Assembly: GCA_019424245.1 (NCBI GenBank)
Contig: JAHYZV010000007.1
Span: forward strand, 1 to 64,000
Direction of reading: 5' to 3'
From: Clostridiales bacterium
GTDB lineage: Bacteria > Bacillota > Clostridia > Lachnospirales > Lachnospiraceae
Length of the DNA: 64,000 bases
Part shown: positions 61,479-64,000 of the stretch, one piece after another
Numbering within the stretch: position 1 is the stretch's first letter
Layout of the letters: each line of letters starts with the position of its first letter
Translations under genes and position numbers: made by a program
The notes under the pieces: model-generated
Told to the model about the DNA's origin: nothing
What the model saw: only the letters and a program-made list of their open reading frames with translations
Databases searched by the model: none

Positions 61479-62402
61479 ATGATAAACAAGTTAGTAGATA
61501 AGATTGTAAAAACTAATGCACCAGTAGTTGTTGGACTTGATCCTATGATGAAGTTTATTCCTGAGCATGTTCAGGCAGCAGCATTTGAGCAGTATGGAGA
61601 AACTTTAGAGGGAGCAGCAGAGGCTATATGGCAGTTTAATAAGTCTATCATTGATAATATATATGATATAGTTCCAGCAGTTAAGCCACAGATTGCCATG
61701 TATGAACAGTTTGGCATAGAAGGTCTTAAGGTGTTTAAGAAAACAGTTGATTATTGCCACGAAAAGGATATGGTTGTAATAGGTGATGTTAAGAGAGGCG
61801 ATATTGGTTCAACATCAGAAGCATATGCTGTAGCACACCTTGGAAAGGTTAAGGTAGGCTCTAAGCTTTTAACTCCTTTCGATGAAGATTTCGCAACAGT
61901 TAATCCATATCTTGGTTCAGGTGGTATTAATCCATTCATAAAGATATGTCAGGAAGAGAATAAGGGTATATTTATACTTGTTAAGACTTCTAACCCATCA
62001 AGTGGAGAGTTTCAGGATCAGCTTATTGACGGCAAGCCACTTTATGAGCATGTTGGTGCAAAGGTTGATGAATGGGGAAGCCAGTGTATGGGTGATACAT
62101 ACAGCAATGTAGGAGCAGTTGTAGGTGCTACATATCCAGAGATGGGCAAGACATTAAGAAAGGTTATGCCTAAGGCATATATCCTTGTTCCTGGATATGG
62201 TGCACAGGGAGGAAAGGCTGAAGATCTTGCAGCATTCTTTAATCCAGATGGACTTGGTGCTATCGTAAACAGTTCAAGAGGTATTATAGCAGCTTATAAG
62301 AAGGATGAATATGCAAAGTTTGGTGATAAGAACTTTGGTGAAGCCTCAAGACAGGCAGCACTTGATATGATAGCAGATATTAATGGAGCACTTGGAAAGT
62401 AA
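61479..62402 (+). CDS. pyrF: Orotidine 5'-phosphate decarboxylase (type 2)
   Basis: Final step to UMP. 307 residues, the longer type 2 form. Active-site VVIGDVKRGDIGSTSEAY, substrate site TSNPSSGEFQ, and C-terminal GAQGGKAEDL with NSSRGI. It lies 69 bp after dihydroorotase copy 1 with ribosome site AAAAAGGAG, so it is probably in the same operon. Confidence 0.96.
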   Translation: MINKLVDKIVKTNAPVVVGLDPMMKFIPEHVQAAAFEQYGETLEGAAEAIWQFNKSIIDNIYDIVPAVKPQIAMYEQFGIEGLKVFKKTVDYCHEKDMVVIGDVKRGDIGSTSEAYAVAHLGKVKVGSKLLTPFDEDFATVNPYLGSGGINPFIKICQEENKGIFILVKTSNPSSGEFQDQLIDGKPLYEHVGAKVDEWGSQCMGDTYSNVGAVVGATYPEMGKTLRKVMPKAYILVPGYGAQGGKAEDLAAFFNPDGLGAIVNSSRGIIAAYKKDEYAKFGDKNFGEASRQAALDMIADINGALGK

Positions 62403-62657
62403 TATTAAAAACGATAGTTTCGCTGTGAGCATATTATACATGCTGATGGTTCAGAGTTATATTTAACGCAGAAGAAAGCGGCAGTATCAGTTGTAATTGC
62501 TGGTAAAGCCGCTTTTTTGGAAGTATTTAAAGATGATAAAGAAATAAAAGATATGCTGATATCAATATATTCAGGAACGAGAAGAGAGTATGTAAGTGAT
62601 TAAAGCTCATAGATACATTATGTTAATATATCTATAAGCGGAAAGGAAGTTCAAACA
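62403..62657 (+). terminator. Intergenic region with pyrF terminator
   Basis: AAAGCGGC (62475-62482) pairs with GCCGCTTT (62508-62515), followed by TTTT. The rest holds an open stretch without a start codon and the ribosome site GGAAAGGAAG of the next gene. Confidence 0.62.
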
Positions 62658-63959
62658 ATGATACTAATAAAGAATGGCTATGTAATAGATCCAGCAAGTG
62701 GATTTGAGGACTATGCAGATATCATTATAGAAGCTGGAATAATAAAGAAAATAGGCTGTGTTGATGAAGAATCAGAAGCACTTGATGGGGAAAATGCCAT
62801 TGATAATTATGAGCAGGTTATTGATGCAAAGGGTATGATAGTTGCTCCGGGACTGATTGATACACACGTACATTTCAGGGATCCCGGTTTTACATATAAG
62901 GAGGATATTGAAACAGGAGCTAAGGCTGCGGCAGCAGGCGGATTCACTACGGTTATGTGCATGGCTAATACGAAGCCGGTGATAGACAATGTTGAAACAC
63001 TTAAGTATGTTCTGGATAAGGGAAAAACCACGCCTATAAATGTATATTCAGCTGCAGCGGTATCCAAAGGCTTTAAGGGCGAAGAGCTCACAGACTTTAA
63101 GAGTCTTAAAGAGGCAGGAGCATATGTATTTACAGATGATGGAATACCACTTAAGGATGAGCTGTTAGTAAAGAAGGCTATGGAAGAGGCGAAGAAGCTT
63201 GATATGCCACTCAGCTTTCATGAGGAGAATCCAGCATTTATAGAACAACAGGGAATCAACAAGGGAGTGGTATCTGATAAGTTAGGCTTAGGAGGTGCAC
63301 CAGCACTTTCAGAATATATTATGGTTGCCAGAGATTGCATGCTTGCACTTGAAACAGGCGCTACCATATGTATACAGCATATAAGCTCAGAAGTATCAGT
63401 TGAACTTGTGCGAACAGCTAAGAGGTTAGGTGCAGATGTACATGCAGAGGCTACACCTCAGCATTTTTCATTAACAGAAGATGTAGTGCTTGAAAAGGGA
63501 ACACTTGCAAGGGTGAATCCACCTATAAGGACAGAAAAGGACAGACAGGCTATAATAGCTGCGTTAGCCGATGGAACGATAGACATAATAGCAACAGACC
63601 ATGCACCACACAGCCGTGAGGAAAAGGACAAGGAGTTTAAGGCGGCACCTAGTGGAATGACAGGTCTTGAGACATCCCTGGCACTAGGAGTAACTAAGCT
63701 TGTAAAGACAGGAAGGCTTACGATGAAGGAGCTTCTTTGCAAAATGACAATAAACCCTGCAAAGCTTTATAAGATGGATAAAGGATATATCAAGGAAGGC
63801 ACAGCAGCAGATATAGTTATCTATGCACCTGATGAAAAGTGGATTGTAGGAGAAAGCTTTGCATCTAAAGCCTCCAATACACCTTTTATAGGTCAGGAGC
63901 TTTATGGTAAAATAAAGTACACAATATGTAATGGAAATGTGGTATATTGCGATTGCTGA
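62658..63959 (+). CDS. pyrC: Dihydroorotase, copy 2
   Basis: 433 residues, paralogue of the gene at 60090. Metal and catalytic residues are kept: LIDTHVHFRDPG, FTDDGIPL, SFHEENP, IQHISSEVS and ATDHAPHS. It has an insertion after residue 35 (EESEALDGENAIDNYEQ). Both copies look active by motif, so they may be regulated or expressed differently, or this copy may be a cyclic-amidase relative. The remaining 41 bp to the window end shows nothing. Confidence 0.9.
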   Translation: MILIKNGYVIDPASGFEDYADIIIEAGIIKKIGCVDEESEALDGENAIDNYEQVIDAKGMIVAPGLIDTHVHFRDPGFTYKEDIETGAKAAAAGGFTTVMCMANTKPVIDNVETLKYVLDKGKTTPINVYSAAAVSKGFKGEELTDFKSLKEAGAYVFTDDGIPLKDELLVKKAMEEAKKLDMPLSFHEENPAFIEQQGINKGVVSDKLGLGGAPALSEYIMVARDCMLALETGATICIQHISSEVSVELVRTAKRLGADVHAEATPQHFSLTEDVVLEKGTLARVNPPIRTEKDRQAIIAALADGTIDIIATDHAPHSREEKDKEFKAAPSGMTGLETSLALGVTKLVKTGRLTMKELLCKMTINPAKLYKMDKGYIKEGTAADIVIYAPDEKWIVGESFASKASNTPFIGQELYGKIKYTICNGNVVYCDC

Positions 63960-64000
63960 TAAAAGCATGGATATTTATAAGTGCCTGCGCGCACCCGGCA

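Noticed and set aside
62412..62603. Open stretch after pyrF (…AAVSVVIAGKAAFLEVFKDD…)
   Set aside because: No start codon, and it runs through the pyrF terminator hairpin; probably chance.
1..64000. CRISPR arrays, rRNA and tRNA genes
   Set aside because: No regularly spaced repeats and no recognisable tRNA or rRNA sequences; the boxA at 28858 is not followed by rRNA.

Overview
The window is low-GC chromosomal DNA from a Gram-positive Clostridia member, most likely a Lachnospiraceae. The evidence is AT-rich codon use, strong AGGAGG ribosome sites, spore-coat cotJ genes, CIRCE-controlled groESL, LytTR two-component genes and DUF5028-type proteins. The uronate enzyme KduD would suit a pectin degrader such as Lachnospira eligens, but species identity is a guess. 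No rRNA, tRNA or CRISPR array was found.

Layout. Positions 1-7350 hold a palindromic element, an orphan solute-binding lipoprotein, a soluble zinc-binding chemoreceptor, a CBS-domain pyrophosphatase, a methionine aminopeptidase and a Cys-rich protein. Positions 7353-31067 are one integrated 23.7-kb Tn916/Tn5397-type conjugative element (ICE). Its backbone runs in the usual order: surface adhesin, Orf23/Orf22, TcpA coupling ATPase, oriT, MobT relaxase, TcpD, two ArdA proteins, TcpE, VirB4-like ATPase, VirB6-like protein, CwlT-like hydrolase, TcpC, Orf9 repressor, Orf7 sigma-like factor, Orf8, and a large serine recombinase in place of Int/Xis. The slot that carries tet(M) in Tn916 holds a methyltransferase, a TetR regulator and a MATE efflux pump, with three matching operator-like palindromes. 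Two AT-rich genes with their own promoters and terminators are wedged into the transfer backbone.

The ICE has split the spore-coat gene cotJC. The N-terminal 135 codons lie at 31067-31472 with cotJB and cotJA upstream, and the C-terminal 70 codons at 7140-7352. Joining the halves at a shared TC (GA on the coding strand) rebuilds a 205-residue CotJC.

Positions 31.9-64 kb are chromosomal: a PTS IIC protein, a YgjP-type peptidase, a transglutaminase lipoprotein, Ogg, GroESL, a TIR-domain protein with a minisatellite, GuaB, a CheX/CheY pair, TruA, ArgS, a glycosyltransferase and KduD. Then comes a LytTR regulator/kinase pair next to a secreted DUF2712-like protein, a lipoprotein and two ABC-2-like membrane proteins without an ATPase. 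The window ends with an orphan sugar-binding lipoprotein flanked by a duplicated gene tail, a GGDEF-EAL protein overlapping the first of two dihydroorotase genes, and pyrF between the two dihydroorotases.

The most unusual structure is at 28858-29110 in the ICE. A perfect rRNA-type boxA sequence is followed by a 13-bp closing stem around about 210 nt of foldable RNA. It lies upstream of the recombinase, and at least three intrinsic terminators lie in the path of transcription across the circularised element. This suggests processive antitermination of the transfer genes.
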